In this document: piece after piece, positions 63,978 to 64,000 of the stretch | Layout: each line of letters starts with the position of its first letter | Numbering within the stretch: position 1 is the first letter of the stretch | Origin: Lentinula raphanica | Lineage: Eukaryota; Basidiomycota; Agaricomycetes; Agaricales; Omphalotaceae | Direction: 5' to 3' | Length of the DNA stretch: 64,000 nt | Assembly: GCA_027919835.1 (NCBI GenBank) | Contig: JANVFP010000043.1 | Location: forward strand, 62,001-126,000 | Translations under genes and position numbers: made by a program | The notes under the pieces: model-generated | What the model saw: only the letters and a program-made list of their open reading frames with translations | The model's database searches: none | Told to the model about the DNA's origin: nothing

Positions 63978-64000
63978 CTAGGACACACCAGTCCGATCAA

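Overview
The window looks like a stretch of an Agaricomycete (mushroom-forming basidiomycete) nuclear genome. Genes are broken by many short introns, mostly 45-70 nt with GT-AG ends. Conserved housekeeping genes sit between families that are expanded in Agaricomycetes: Helitrons, tyrosine-recombinase retroelements, HxD-type oxygenases, F-box and seven-helix membrane proteins. No rRNA, tRNA, CRISPR array or bacterial-type operon was seen.

Left part (1-20 kb): an accessory, repeat-rich region. A Helitron Rep/helicase gene runs in from the left edge with one frameshift. It is followed by a nucleotidyltransferase-like gene (6.3-8.0 kb, +) and a 12-exon gene on the minus strand ending in a TET/JBP-like 2-oxoglutarate/Fe(II) oxygenase domain (8.2-11.4 kb). 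Next come three decayed fragments of unrelated host genes in one orientation: IQGAP, the calcium channel Cch1 and calnexin (12.35-16.6 kb). Two orphan multi-exon genes follow (17.4-20.1 kb).

Middle part (20-47 kb): mostly ordinary host genes. These are the cell-wall-integrity MAP kinase (SLT2/MPK1 type), NBP35 for cytosolic Fe-S cluster assembly, a kinase-like protein with a possible signal peptide, an adhesin-like unknown protein, a UPF0014/FetB-like membrane protein, a conserved fungal unknown, a seven-helix membrane protein, an F-box-like protein, a second HxD oxygenase-like protein and the RNA polymerase II assembly factor RPAP1. An intron-containing decayed copy of RPAP1 lies at 35.1-36.1 kb.

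Right part (47-62 kb): accessory again. It contains four diverged members of a small C2H2 zinc-finger family sharing a 57-nt exon, a deletion derivative of a Ngaro-like retroelement with split direct repeats (49.1-51.5 kb), a triplicated leader in front of a small secreted-protein gene, a second rearranged RPAP1 relic (53.85-54.98 kb) and a decayed neighbour copy of a Pro-rich membrane-protein gene. The window ends in the 3' half of a mitochondrial-type fumarase gene.

The overall theme is a core gene backbone interrupted by transposons and by intron-retaining partial copies of host genes, which points to DNA-level duplication or capture rather than retroposition. Three single-base frameshifts were seen. 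Two of them, in the Helitron and MAP kinase genes, fall in homopolymers and may be sequence errors. All gene models were spliced by eye.
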